64,000 bases of DNA from Pachypanchax playfairii. Lineage: Eukaryota; Chordata; Actinopteri; Cyprinodontiformes; Aplocheilidae. Location: assembly GCA_006937955.1 (NCBI GenBank), contig SSNP01000131.1, positions 1,450,821 through 1,514,820 of the forward strand. The letters are read 5' to 3'. Position numbers and translations under genes: made by a program. Below are positions 41,501 to 49,435 of the stretch, piece after piece; the stretch's first letter is position 1, and each line of letters opens with the position of its first letter. Under the pieces are notes generated by a model, which saw only the letters and a list, made by a program, of their open reading frames with translations, had not been told where the DNA came from and ran no database searches.

Positions 41501-44500
41501 ATATTTCTTTTGATGTTTTTGCTGTTGTAACAAGTACAGAGGAACAATAAAAGATTGTTCGTCTTTGTCTTAATGCTTCTAAAAGTTTTATGTACATAAA
41601 TGATGCAGGAAAAAGAAACAAGGGAATGTGAATATTTACTTATATCTACTTAATATTTACCCTTCAAATTAAAAGCACCAGGCTGCTGGCAGTTTTGACC
41701 TTTTTTCATAGTTTCGAGCTCAAAGGATTTATTAAGCAACTTGATTTTCAGGTTTCATGTCTTTGTGATGTTAGGAAGGTGTTGGCTGAGGGATTATTTC
41801 TGCGTAGGTGTGCGTAATTACAAGGTCATTTCACTTGCTTTACAATTATATATACATACACACCTTGTTCTGTTACAGGGCCTGAAGGTTGAGCTCTGTC
41901 AACATACAGAGATTTCAATGCTGCCACTTGCAGGTCTGCATGCGTGTGTGTGTGTGTGTGTGAGAAAGCTCATTACATTGATCTCAGCACCAGAGGGCAG
42001 CCACAGGTCAGAGCTGAGGCCTGGAGCAATCAAATACATGACTTCTGAAATGGAGGGAGATGAAATCTTTTATCACCTTTAGTGTTTCTGCAGCAGAGTA
42101 CCTTTATCACCTGAAGTACTTTCTGTATAGTCATCTTGTTTTCTGCCTAGAGTCTTTAACCTCTGCCGCCTCCTTTCTCATGAATTGATCTGTTTCTGTT
42201 CATGATCCTGCAGAGCTGTACAACATCTGTCTCTCTCGAGCTAAAGAGAAGTGGAAAAGCACAGCAGCACCTGCCACAGACACCGAGACTGAAGGTCGAC
42301 ACTAAACACAAACTTTGTTCTTCCCCTTTAACTTCAGCAGAAGTCTCAGGACCTGACCTAACTCTGTTTCTTCCAGATGTTTCAGGCTCTTCAGACCGGG
42401 AGTCGAGTCTGGAGCTGATCAAGCTGGACATCTCCAGAACTTTTCCTCAGCTGTGCATCTTCCAGCAGGTCAGTGTAACAAAGGTTACATGATCACAATA
42501 GTTTAAGTAGCAAAAACTGATGAGAAGAACATGGTTCTGCATTCTGTGCAACAGAACAGGTCTCAGTTACCTCAGATGGTGTCATCTTGTGTTACCTGGT
42601 CTGTCTTGTGTGACCTGGTGACCTCTGATGTTACCTAGTGTGACCTGTTGTGTACCCTGCAGTGAAGAGGAGTGGGTGTGTGAGCGAGTGGATTATTTGC
42701 TTTTTTGTTTCATTGTTTTCATTGTTTCTTTGTTAAACATCAGGGTGGACCTTATCATGACGTGCTGCACAGCATTCTGGGAGCATACACGTGTTACCGG
42801 CCAGATGTTGGCTACGTAAGTCACTAAAAGCTACTTCACATCAGCTTCTTCTTCTTTTCCTTTCGGCTGCTCCTTTCCAGTCATCCGTCTCCATCTACCC
42901 CTCTGCATCTTCTTCTGTTGTGTCCTCTGTCACTACATCCTCACATCACTCATCAGCTCTGTCACTTACAGGCCATGTTTACATGTATTGAACATATTTT
43001 CACCGATACATGCGTTCTAATGTAGTTTGAACAGATGTCTATAATGGAACATAAACACAAGTTACTTCTAAACACAAATGTTTTATTTTTTTTTAAATAC
43101 AGAGAAATCTGCTCTGTGTAGCATCGTGTGTGAATTATACATTAGCATGTTGTATGTTAGAGTTTATCATCAGAGCAGTAGGGTCTTGTGTCAGAGAAGG
43201 AGGGCGACACCGACCTGACAGAAACAACAAATAAACCCGGTATAAAGCACCTTTTGTAATACGTGGCTACGTTAACAAATTTTAGCATGTTTTAAAAGAG
43301 ACACACTAATATGCCGTGTCTTTTCAGCCTTTCCACAATCGGTAGATGTTGAGGAGGTCATCAGACTGTCCCCAGCACTAGTGCTGCCGATGCTGGTGGC
43401 GCATCCAGCAGTGGTTCTGACTGAATTCAGTCTGTGATACAGACACAGAGAGACTCCATCGGCGCTATTAATTCCATGATCAATGAATTAAAAGAAATAA
43501 GGATTGTGTTATGTAACATGATGACAGCCTTTGGGGCCTTAAATGATACATTAAAAAACATTAAATGAGCCATGTCGTTGTCATCTCAAACCATAAGACC
43601 CTCAGACCCAATTGTTCCCCGAGTGAAGGCTTCCTGTCGAGGAGGCGATTAATTTTATGTATTTCTCTTAGTATTAAAAAATGTTTTTAGGAGAGCTACA
43701 GCTCACTACAAGCTGCAATATAGATATTGCTGTTGTAAATGTTTATAATAACATGAATCTATAATTAATATTTGGTGTGAGGTGAAATGACGTGTGTGAG
43801 AGGAGTAATATGCAGTCTGACTGCAGTTCACCAACTGCATCGTTGATTCCCCTCGTCTCCAAAATGCCCGTACGCACGGGTCCGAGTTGGCGTACAGGTG
43901 CGCACGTTTTCAAGTCAAGTTCGTTTTTTATAAATTACAACTTTTGTTTGGAAAGTGGCATATGCTACTTTCAGGCCCCATTTTGTGCGTACGCAGCGTT
44001 TATAAATGAGACCCCAGGTCTGGACAGTAGGTCTGCTCTGGGAACAGTTTTTAGGAACGAGTGAGTGAATTACGTAGTGATTTATTTATTAAAATGAAAG
44101 GTATAATTAACACAGCGCCCACGTAACACCTTTTCTATTAACGAGGAGAGTTTAGTTGCGGTTGAAATGACTCTGTTTCGTGTGTCTTGTGTAACCCAAG
44201 TGGGAGATCCGTGTAAAGTTAAGAACCTAAGTGGGTTTGTTTCTGGCCAGTGGTTGGGTTAGGGTTTTCTGATGACACTGTAAGATTCCAACCAAAAGAC
44301 CAGCATGTTTTTACTGATGAGCAGCAAAACTCATTTATTTTTCTCAGTGTGACAGTTCTGATACTTCAGCTGAACATGTCGTAACTGGAAATGACTGTTC
44401 CAGCTGTTTGCTGCTGGTTACAGGAATATTTCTACTACTTGTAATTCTGATTTTGCTCTTTCAGTGGTAAAGGTTGTGTTGTTGGGACAAGTGATTTCAT

Positions 44501-47500
44501 CTCACCAAAACTTTAGATCCATTTTCTTGACATTCCAGTTTAAGTTGCTTCAGTCAGATTTGAGTTTAACACCCAGAAGATGTTTTACATTTTAAACTAT
44601 TTAAAAGGATAAATTTGTATTTTTACTGTGTTCTCTCCTGAAAATCGGCCAACGTTATGAAATATGGAGATAATTATTCCGCTTAGCATTGAGACTTTCT
44701 TTTTATTCAGTCTCTAAGAAAACTTCAGACAAAGAATTTTTTGGACTTTTTTTTATTTTTCAAACTTCCAATTAGAATTAGCAGAAGTTGATAAAAGTAT
44801 TTGTTGTATTTAAGAAGTGACTGTTAGTCTCAAAGCTTTTATTATTCCATCTATTCAAATATATCCACAGCACTTTGGTTTAATCTTGTTTTAAATAGAC
44901 TTATAAATAAAGTTGATGTTTTCAATATCACAAAGTGTTATTGAAGCTGTTCGTACTTTTAAACTGCATCTGCAGATGTGATGGTTTATCCTCACCACAG
45001 GCCCACGCTGCTGTCTAAACATAGTTGGAAATGACTGTGACTTCCTGTACTGACCCCAACTCACAATTCACACATACACACCTGTGCATTTCCTTCTGCA
45101 TGCAGTCTTTGCATCAGCATCTGTGTGCATCTTATTATTAGTTGTAGTGTGTGTTGAGTCACTGCTCTCAGTTTCAGACACACTGTTCCTCTCTACACTT
45201 TTTTATTCATACAGTCTGATTTAGGACCTGCTAGAAGTTTATACAGACTCTGTGTGTGTGTTCGTTCATGTTCAGGTGCAGGGGATGTCCTTCATCGCAG
45301 CCGTGCTGATCCTGAATCTGGACACAGCCGACGCCTTCATAGCTTTCGCCAACCTGCTAAACAAGCCCTGTCAGATGGCCTTCTTCAGAGTCGACCACAG
45401 CCTTGTCAGTGTACACACACGCACACACTTTCACAGCCACAACAAAAATGTAAACAGCCACATCATTATTCTAATCTTTGTTTTCAGATTTTTACAGCCT
45501 CTTTTCACCCGTACTCTCTTTACCTGTGTATTTTTATTTAACATAAATTTGTCTGATCTGCAAAACTCTTGTAAAGAAAAAATGTAAACTATGATCAAAC
45601 ACTTGTGAGGGTTTTTAGGAGCAGGTAAAAGAAAGGATGGAGATGATTTCAGGAAGTGCAGGATTGATGTCGATTGATGTTTTGACTGTTACATCATCAC
45701 AGTGGCATGAAGGGAACAGAGTTTAGTTTCATCTCTTTCCAGTCGGAGTTTTCATGCATGTTTTAATGGATCCAGCACGTCTGCAGCTCTTTCCTCTGAC
45801 TTGTTCACCGTATTATAACTCGTGTAGTGTAACACCTCCTTCAGAACATCCCATCATTAAAGGTTTTAGGCTTTTCATGTGTACGACTGACTCACTGAGC
45901 AGATAATAATGTGGTTTGTGTTTGTGTTCTTACAGATGTTGACGTACTTCGCAGCTTTTGAAGTGTTCTTTGAAGAAAACCTACCAAAGCTCTTTGCACA
46001 TTTCAAGAAAAACAACTTGACACCTGATATTTATTTAATCGACTGGTAAGTTTGTGTTTGTCCTTTATTATTAGAACAGGAAATATCACTTATGTCATTC
46101 TAAAAAAAGAAACTGGAGAATTTTCTGCTGTTGAACTTTGTGCTATGATGTCGTTTAACACCTGAAATAGGAATTTTACACTTGTTTTCCACCTACACGC
46201 TGAGGGCACTTTGTGTTCCATCCTGTTGGTGTTTGTTGTCTCACGTGCATCATGTTTAGTGTGTTTCTGAGAAAAAGACAGAGTTGATTCTGTAAACCGG
46301 GGACAATTTTTAACACCCACCGATTGGCCACATGGCCCAGTGCTGTTTAAAGGTCATGGCTCTAGTCACATCTAAATGTTTTTCTGATTATATTCATTTT
46401 AGGAAGCAGTGTTGGGCCTTAATTTATCATTTTAATTTAAAAAAGCTGTAGCTGTAGCGCTCAATACTTTCACGCTTCTAGTTAGATTCACACATACTTT
46501 TAAACACCATCTGCAAATTGGGGTCTGTTGTCTTGCCGAAAGACATTTCATACATAAGGTGGCGGAAGCTGCAACTGACCTGCAAACCTTTTTTTCTGAG
46601 CCACAGCCGCCATCTTTAGTCAAACAGTCTCAAACATTTCCTAACAAGTACCACCTCTGAAAATCAGAAGCTCCCAGTAACAAATGCTAACTCAACACTA
46701 ACCCAGCTGCTCATATCTGATATAAGCAAACCAACTGGTCAAATCTCAAAGTCTAACTCATGTTCAGATCTGAAGTTTAACATGTTCATGCATACACCAC
46801 ATACATGAGTGCTTCTTCTGCTACAACTGAAGGTTTGAGACCAGCTGACTCAGATTTCCTGTTACTTCTTGCAGGTTCTGGAGAGACTTTACTGAATTTG
46901 CGAACACTGCGATGACTTGAGCAGTAACAGTAAACGCTCGTTCTCTCCAGTTTCCTGTGTTTCTCAAAATATTCTCAGTTGTTTCCATGATTTTTATGTA
47001 CTTGAATTGCTCTTCTTTTGGGCGACCTGTTATTTTTAACTTTACATGTCAGTTCAGCTTATTGTAGTTAATTATCTTACTATTTAACCTGTAAATAATG
47101 GAATTAGACTAATATCACCAGTGTAACTCACTCTGGTAGTTCAGCACTTCTGGTTATACAAAAAATTAACATTTAATCATAAATACTTAACAGGAATTCT
47201 GGTGCTCGTTTAAACCCAAACTTCCAAAATGCACATTCTTTCTTCTGCTTTTTTCACAAGAAGTAGAATGTTAGTGAACCCAGTGTGATGACATCAACAT
47301 CTAAATCTACTCCTAAGAATCAGTTGCTGTTCTCGTTATCTGGTCTCATCATAAAGGCAGTTTCTATCACAGCTGATTAACAACATTGATGCAGTTGCAG
47401 AGAGTTTTTAATTCAACTGTCTGATCACGTTCACAACTGTTTTCAGAGGGAACAAGCTCCTCTGTGGTAATATGGGGATTCATATTGATGAGGCGTTATT

Positions 47501-49435
47501 AATGAGTGTTATTTAAATCTGAGAAGACAGATGTGAACATCTGAATGACACATTTCCCTGACAGGTCAGTGGTTATTCCTGCAGGATGTCATTTCCCACA
47601 ACTTATGACTGAGCGACCTTAAAGACACACTGTGCTCTCGAGCCTGCTGTTCACATCCGTCTCCTGTAGAAAATGTTCGAGGCATCTTTTAAAGGAGAAT
47701 CAGATGCATTTTAACTCTTTCAGAAGTTCAGTACAACTGCTTCTCCTTCAGATCTCAAAGTTTAGATTTGTATTCTATATAAAGTGACTGTGTCTGATGT
47801 GCTCTGTGTTCAGCACAGTGGACATTACAGATGTGGTCTACAAAGAAAAACAGATCATCAGGCATCAGTAAGTGAGAAGAGGCGTGTCCTAAATGTGTCA
47901 GTTAGGATTATTTAGTACAGCTGGAAAAGTTCATGTCTGTTTGGTCCTGATGCAGCTACAGAAAGACTCGTACAGATCATCAGAACTTTGTTGCTTCAGC
48001 TATTTGCTAAACTAACTTGTTCATTTAGTTTTATAAACATTTATCTCATTTTTCCAGGAAATGAACTTACCGGAGTTATCATCTTGACTTCTTTGTTGTC
48101 TCGTGATCATTAAACTAAACTTTGCTCCTTGTTGGTTTTTACAGGATCTTCACTCTGTACAGTAAGTCGCTGCCACTGGACCTGGCGTGTCGGGTGTGGG
48201 ACGTGTTCTGCAGGGACGGTGAGGAGTTTCTATTCCGCACAGCGCTGGGCGTGCTGCGTCTGTATCAGGACGTCCTGACCTCTATGGACTTCATCCACAT
48301 GGCCCAGTTCCTGACACGGCTGCCCGAACTCATCCCGGCCGAGCAGCTTTTCCAGCACATCGCTGCGATCCACATGACCAGCCGCAACAGGAAGTGGGCG
48401 CAGGTGGGTGTTCTCAGTCGTGTGTCTGTTTACATACAGCAGTGGATGAAATACTTGTTACCTTTTAATTAAAGAAACACCCAACAGTCACTGAAATAAC
48501 CTGAAACTAAAGTAAGAATGAAAATATTAGTTAAGGATTGCTTTCAAGATTTAACAAAATCATTTTAAAAAACAAACTAATGATACTGATCTGGACTAAA
48601 ATAAACTTAATTATTTGTTGCACGATCTTTTGAGAGAATCAAGTTGAGTTCTGTAACTCTGTGAGACTTCTGCACCTGTCAGCAGGTATTTTGACCCACT
48701 CCTCATGAACAAACTGTTTCTTCTCCAGATGTTTCAGCTCATTAAACAGATGTTCAATAGGATTTAGATCAGGACTTAGCAGCCTGAAAACTAAACTAAT
48801 CCCCCTCCTTGAAGCCTAATGAGTTTGGTGTTCTTTTATTTTGAAGGTTTTGCTTTTGGGATCACAACGTTGCTGTTAGCAGCCTAAAGCTCTAGTTTTG
48901 TCTCATTCATCCAACATAAATTCAACAGAAAGTTTTTTGGCTGATCCACATGCATTTTGTTTAATCCCAGTCTGTTTACAGTCTTTGCTCTTTGGTTTCT
49001 CTGGTCTATGTTCAGTGTGATGCACATGATGATACCAAGCTATTCAGCAACCTGTTTATTCCCTTCAAACAGACTGAATATCAGATGAAAATCTCTGAGA
49101 CAGCTGACATGCTAAGTACAGCATGAACCTTAGTTTAACATGGTCATGTGATCAGATCTTCATCAGTCTTTCAGGGGTTCCAGGATAAATGTGTCATGTT
49201 TTTGTTTCTTTTGCACTAAAATGCAAAGACACATTCTGATTTTCATTTGTTGACTTGAAGCAAATATTTAATTCTTCTGTCAGTTTGAAGTTATTCCAGT
49301 GACCACAGTGGGTTCTTTCTTTAAAGAAAAGATTGTTTATATCTGAACCTGCTTCCTTCCTGTCAGGTTCTGCAGACGCTGACAGAGCAGAAGAAATCAG
49401 GAGGGAGGCAGTCCGGTGCTGAAGCTCTGAGCTGA
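8480..49435 (+). CDS. tbc1d14: TBC1 domain family member 14 (Rab GAP-like)
   Basis: Fourteen coding exons join in phase: 8480-8528, 14690-15428, 26006-26129, 36334-36458, 37303-37385, 37468-37585, 38233-38339, 42214-42294, 42377-42468, 42744-42815, 45276-45404, 45936-46045, 48145-48403, 49367-49435. The sum is 2157 nt, a 718-aa protein (human 693). N-terminal half: Ser-rich low-complexity region with the conserved RSDDISVCSVSS and SVSNEDILD blocks (residues about 160-210). Residues about 340-400 are charged and probably helical. The TBC domain runs from GIPPSVRGKVW (about 426) to about 640, with the arginine-finger motif IKLDISR (Arg496) and glutamine finger YVQ (Gln532). In mammals TBC1D14 acts at RAB11-positive recycling endosomes, binds ULK1 and TRAPP, and restrains autophagosome formation; Rab-GAP activity here is inferred. 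Confidence 0.96.
8961..8994. repeat. Short imperfect inverted repeat (hairpin)
   Basis: CCAATAGGTAACAAA is followed by a three-base loop and TTTGTTATCTATTGG after one extra T; arms pair with one mismatch. No flanking genes or terminator context; function unknown. Confidence 0.6.
10893..11105. mobile_element. Palindromic hAT-type MITE, 8-bp target duplication
   Basis: A 213-bp element with long inverted arms: CAGGGCTCTCAAACTCCAGG at the left matches the reverse complement of the right end (CCTGGAGTTTGAGACCCCTG) with one mismatch. The arms extend about 55 bp, through CCTGCATGTTTTAGATGTTT. It is flanked by the 8-bp direct repeat ATTTAAAC at 10885-10892 and 11106-11113. The 8-bp duplication and CAG start are hAT hallmarks. 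It has no coding capacity. Confidence 0.85.
11236..11640 (-). mobile_element. LINE ORF2 C-terminal fragment (L2/Rex1-like)
   Basis: Read on the minus strand (11609-11298), it encodes TCWGSSIRASGMKRLNRWIRR and later QKQSVFSQKILHNLLQ. These resemble the C-terminal tail of fish non-LTR retrotransposon ORF2 (CWGSSIRA..RLNKLVKKAGSVLG..., then QRSVFS..LLQLRC). The 3' end of the element lies at the left, near the typical tttattaatccccgaaggga. Truncated, no reverse-transcriptase core. Sequence at 11640-11960 may belong to the same or another retroelement. Confidence 0.65.
12218..13580 (+). mobile_element. Decayed DNA transposon, possibly Harbinger-like
   Basis: Left sequence CTGGAGTTACAATGGAGTGC and the reverse complement of the right end (CTGGAGCAGAGTGCACCAGC) share CTGGAG and AGTGCACCA. 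Around 12745-12960 a broken + frame (KRDMDEFQKVLLDKENYRVKIE) resembles the charged tail of accessory Myb-like transposon proteins. Boundaries and class are weakly supported. Confidence 0.35.
14690..15428 (+). CDS. tbc1d14: tbc1d14 exon 2 (large N-terminal exon)
   Basis: Acceptor tttctttatag ends at 14689; donor gtaagt starts at 15429; entry phase 1, exit phase 2. It encodes the regulatory N-terminus: SLTSQDSGIPTLEV, SSTFPRSGYDSIRLFSP, RSDDISVCSVSS, SVSNEDILDF and LGPFANLFN, all aligned with human TBC1D14. The ATG at 14668 is in the intron. Confidence 0.95.
15640..15855 (-). repeat. tRNA-derived SINE fragment
   Basis: On the minus strand the right end reads as a tRNA-like head: TGTGGCTCAGTGGTTTGAGT (A-box-like) and a B-box-like GGTTGGTGGATCGATCC. 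The body contains the fish-typical cttgcccaaggacactttgacatg on the + strand. It has no intact tRNA fold. Confidence 0.6.
15871..16555 (-). mobile_element. Harbinger-like DNA transposon with transposase N-terminus
   Basis: The ends AGGTGCATTCACACCGGCC and, reverse-complemented, TGGTGCATTCACACCGGCC are inverted repeats flanked by TAA at 15868-15870 and 16556-16558. The minus-strand frame from 16373 reads MADHIEKVAWIYLLHRSRQ, then WIHPILQ and GEFNYLLQELRLD, like the N-terminus of PIF/Harbinger transposases (W(V/I)HPILQ...GEF..L..EL). The catalytic DDE region is missing, so this is a 685-bp deletion derivative. Internal palindromic motifs around aagcttttctagc are also present. Confidence 0.8.
17757..18180 (+). 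repeat. V-SINE-like element, interrupted
   Basis: The left part has tRNA-like boxes (tgtagcatgatgg and ggtcataggctttgatcc) followed by tccttgggcaagatactaa. The right part has the widespread fish SINE tail gtcgctttggataaaagcgt ctgctaaatg, ending in a TAG trinucleotide run at 18152-18177. About 200 bp between them may be an insertion. Confidence 0.55.
19214..19525 (+). repeat. tRNA-derived SINE with ATGG tail
   Basis: A tRNA-like start (gcatggtagcgcaaggggtagcgctgt) is followed by the very common fish repeat body: tgcgtggagtttacatgttg, tgatggactggtgacctgtc and ccctgaacaggaataagcag. It ends aatggatggata, the usual short repeat tail. Recognised from memory of the family; no search was run. Confidence 0.6.
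19550..20160 (-). mobile_element. Tc1-like transposase remnant
   Basis: Reverse-strand translation gives scattered pieces in order: SWQFG, ALLRHRR, YHKAQIM at the end of the HDNAPCHKAQI-type catalytic block, and WNRRFASRMCSRQICSN. They correspond to a Tc1/mariner DDE transposase common in fish. Many stops and frameshifts; inactive. Confidence 0.6.
21388..21422 (+). CDS. tbc1d14: Candidate alternative first exon of tbc1d14
   Basis: ATG opens MTAPSVLLYID and ends AG|gtaaga, an excellent donor in phase 2. The exon at 26006 needs exactly phase 2 (AG+G gives Arg), so it would produce MTAPSVLLYIDRSLFTRRV, a protein lacking the whole N-terminal Ser-rich exon. About 180 bp upstream is a GC-box-like gaggcgggacc. 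No upstream acceptor phase makes it a normal internal exon. Transcription from here is inferred. Confidence 0.5.
24470..25260. repeat. Dispersed teleost repeat fragment
   Basis: The sequence contains phrases I recognise from a high-copy fish repeat: cttccagatgtgtaagctgc, accatcagagatgctcttga, ctgtctctctgagatgattg and gagatgtgttgctaccatca. No open frame survives. Probably DNA-transposon derived, class not established. Confidence 0.5.
26006..26129 (+). CDS. tbc1d14: tbc1d14 exon 3
   Basis: Acceptor catcag at 26005, donor gtagat at 26130; enters phase 2, leaves phase 0. It encodes RSLFTRRVKDTRAAENRD and then GWKLFGKVPLREGS and KIQK, matching human GWKLFGKAPLREN...RIQK. Confidence 0.95.
26574..26645 (+). 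repeat. Dispersed repeat end, short copy
   Basis: The segment tacttcagaaataaccacta agtcatgaa...caacagggaacctttaa is a shortened relative of the right ends of the copies at 27050-27510 and 54050-54410. Confidence 0.5.
27050..27510. repeat. Dispersed repeat, long copy (same family as 54050-54410)
   Basis: Shared blocks with the 54-kb copy: gctctcatag, gccaatctgagtccaac/g, aataatgaatattaatgagt, attacaggt(c/t)aatacttcag and caaagtcatgaaatttgt. The minus strand near 27150-27080 reads NFETNTPLDEDNEWEEVPAD, suggesting remains of a coding element. Class unknown. Confidence 0.55.
29151..29234 (+). CDS. tbc1d14: Candidate alternative first exon of tbc1d14 (short isoform)
   Basis: The segment ends TTCATG|gtgagt, so an ATG at 29232-29234 abuts a strong donor in phase 0, which fits exon 4 at 36334 and would give MEYETKSGK..., a 415-aa protein holding the linker and TBC domain. 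An upstream ATG at 29151 in the same frame opens a seven-codon ORF (MSPLERL, TGA at 29172), after which the frame stays open to the second ATG. The human gene is known to make an N-terminally shorter isoform; this exon is a candidate equivalent. Confidence 0.45.
33326..33630 (-). mobile_element. Tc1-like transposase C-terminal remnant
   Basis: On the minus strand the end reads LVEYFPRRVGAVIAA, the usual tail (ESLPRRVxAVIAA) of a fish Tc1-like transposase. Upstream pieces corresponding to the MLQTL and GTLNAP segments are recognisable but frameshifted. The terminal inverted repeats were not found. Confidence 0.65.
34041..34064. repeat. CT microsatellite
   Basis: Twelve CT units in tbc1d14 intron 3. 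Confidence 0.9.
36334..36458 (+). CDS. tbc1d14: tbc1d14 exon 4
   Basis: Acceptor tttcaacag at 36333, donor gtacgt at 36459; phase 0 in, phase 2 out. It encodes EYETKSGKAGPG, then RKNLDFEPLSTTALILEDRP, nearly identical to human. Confidence 0.97.
36459..37302 (+). other. tbc1d14 intron 4
   Basis: AT-rich; nothing recognisable beyond splice sites. Confidence 0.6.
37303..37385 (+). CDS. tbc1d14: tbc1d14 exon 5
   Basis: Acceptor tgttttacag at 37302, donor gtgagc at 37386; phase 2 in, phase 1 out. It encodes NLPAKPAEEAQKHKQQYEE and MVAQAKKR, a charged segment probably helical, as in human. Confidence 0.97.
37468..37585 (+). CDS. tbc1d14: tbc1d14 exon 6
   Basis: Acceptor ttctgcag at 37467, donor gtgagc at 37586; phase 1 in, phase 2 out. 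It encodes ELREAQKRKKQLEDRCKLEE followed by SIG and WNQEILPNWSTM. The first part looks coiled-coil. Confidence 0.96.
37586..38232 (+). other. tbc1d14 intron 6
   Basis: No gene or repeat recognised. Confidence 0.6.
38233..38339 (+). CDS. tbc1d14: tbc1d14 exon 7, start of TBC domain
   Basis: Acceptor gactgcag at 38232, donor gtacgc at 38340; phase 2 in, phase 1 out. It encodes RVRDLWWQGIPPSVRGKVW then NELNITH, the canonical TBC domain opening (GIPxxxRxxxW). Confidence 0.97.
38966..38993. repeat. CA microsatellite
   Basis: About fourteen CA units with a CACCACACAC tail. Confidence 0.9.
39523..41572 (+). mobile_element. Decayed L2/Maui-like LINE
   Basis: In order on the + strand: GNIRSHPNKMDELAVLTQHQ (endonuclease N-terminus type), a charged linker, LILEQLRATLGPSMDPLQFA and YFDFSSAFNTIQPVLLKDRL (reverse-transcriptase fingers), YVRTWDCVSNLLICSVGAPQ, then ERYTKSFLPAAVSLYN at the C-terminus, and a 3' end gaacaataaaagattgttcg. 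At least four frame changes and stops; the catalytic YxDD block is not intact. Inactive. Confidence 0.8.
41944..41962. repeat. TG microsatellite
   Basis: Nine TG units within tbc1d14 intron 7. Confidence 0.85.
42214..42294 (+). CDS. tbc1d14: tbc1d14 exon 8
   Basis: Acceptor atcctgcag at 42213, donor gtcgac at 42295; phase 1 in, phase 1 out. It encodes ELYNICLSRAKEKWKS and TETE. The donor is not the strongest, but the 81-nt exon keeps frame with the next one, where the intron is only 82 bp. Confidence 0.9.
42377..42468 (+). CDS. tbc1d14: tbc1d14 exon 9, arginine finger
   Basis: Acceptor tttcttccag at 42376, donor gtcagt at 42469; phase 1 in, phase 0 out. It encodes SSLELIKLDISRTFPQLCIF, which carries the IxxDxxR catalytic motif of TBC domains (Ile490, Asp493, Arg496). 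Confidence 0.97.
42744..42815 (+). CDS. tbc1d14: tbc1d14 exon 10
   Basis: Acceptor aaacatcag at 42743, donor gtaagt at 42816; phase 0 both sides. It encodes GGPYHDVLHSILGAYTCYRP then DVGY; the last Tyr begins the YxQ glutamine-finger motif. Confidence 0.97.
42816..45275 (+). other. tbc1d14 intron 10
   Basis: It contains a truncated Harbinger element ending at 44014. The rest, about 42816-43324 and 44018-45275, is AT-rich with no gene seen. Confidence 0.6.
43325..44014 (+). mobile_element. 5'-truncated Harbinger element, Myb-like protein tail
   Basis: The right end TATAAATGAGACCC at 44001-44014 is the same terminal repeat as the element at 52259-53345, followed by CAG, a candidate 3-bp target duplication. 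No left end was found. At 43468-43567 the + frame reads INSMINELKEIRIVLCNMMT and ALNDTLKNIK then stop, typical of the C-terminus of the Myb/SANT-like protein that accompanies Harbinger transposases. Left boundary approximate. Confidence 0.65.
45276..45404 (+). CDS. tbc1d14: tbc1d14 exon 11, glutamine finger
   Basis: Acceptor gttcag at 45275, donor gtcagt at 45405; phase 0 both sides. It encodes VQGMSFIAAVLILNLDTADA and NLLNKPCQMAFFRVDHSL. Gln532 completes the YxQ motif. Confidence 0.97.
45405..45935 (+). other. tbc1d14 intron 11
   Basis: No gene or named repeat recognised; short CA-like run at 45411-45427. Confidence 0.6.
45936..46045 (+). CDS. tbc1d14: tbc1d14 exon 12
   Basis: Acceptor ttcttacag at 45935, donor gtaagt at 46046; phase 0 in, phase 2 out. 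It encodes MLTYFAAFEVFFEENLPKLF and HFKKNNLTPDIYLID, the TBC helical core. Confidence 0.97.
46046..48144 (+). other. tbc1d14 intron 12
   Basis: A SINE-like fragment on the minus strand lies at about 46435-46620. The rest shows no gene. Confidence 0.55.
46435..46620 (-). repeat. Degenerate tRNA-derived SINE fragment
   Basis: It contains gtcttgccgaaagacatttc and ctgagccacagccgccat on the + strand, the same arrangement as the SINE at 15640-15855 but more diverged. Confidence 0.4.
48145..48403 (+). CDS. tbc1d14: tbc1d14 exon 13
   Basis: Acceptor gtttttacag at 48144, donor gtgggt at 48404; phase 2 in, phase 0 out. It encodes FTLYSKSLPLDLACRVWDVF, CRDGEEFLFRTALGVL and MDFIHMAQFLTRLPE, ending NRKWAQ; the end of the TBC domain and its C-terminal helix. 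It is more GC-rich than its surroundings. Confidence 0.97.
48404..49366 (+). other. tbc1d14 intron 13 with dispersed repeat
   Basis: About 48640-49140 resembles a high-copy fish repeat: gtaactctgtgagacttctg, cacctgtcagcaggtatttt, gacccactcctcatgaacaa and tgttcaataggatttagatc. Class not established; no open frame. Confidence 0.5.
49367..49435 (+). CDS. tbc1d14: tbc1d14 exon 14, C-terminus and stop
   Basis: Acceptor tcctgtcag at 49366, then VLQTLTEQKKSGGRQSGAEA LS and TGA at 49433-49435. Phase 0 in. Human continues VLTALQKD and ends after a similar short polar tail. Confidence 0.95.
   Translation, partial: VLQTLTEQKKSGGRQSGAEALS

Larger units (their letters stand above)
38340..42213 (+). other. 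tbc1d14 intron 7
   Basis: It contains CA and TG microsatellites (38966-38993, 41944-41962) and a decayed L2-like LINE (about 39523-41572). The rest, 38340-38965, 38994-39522 and 41573-42213, shows nothing else. Confidence 0.6.
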
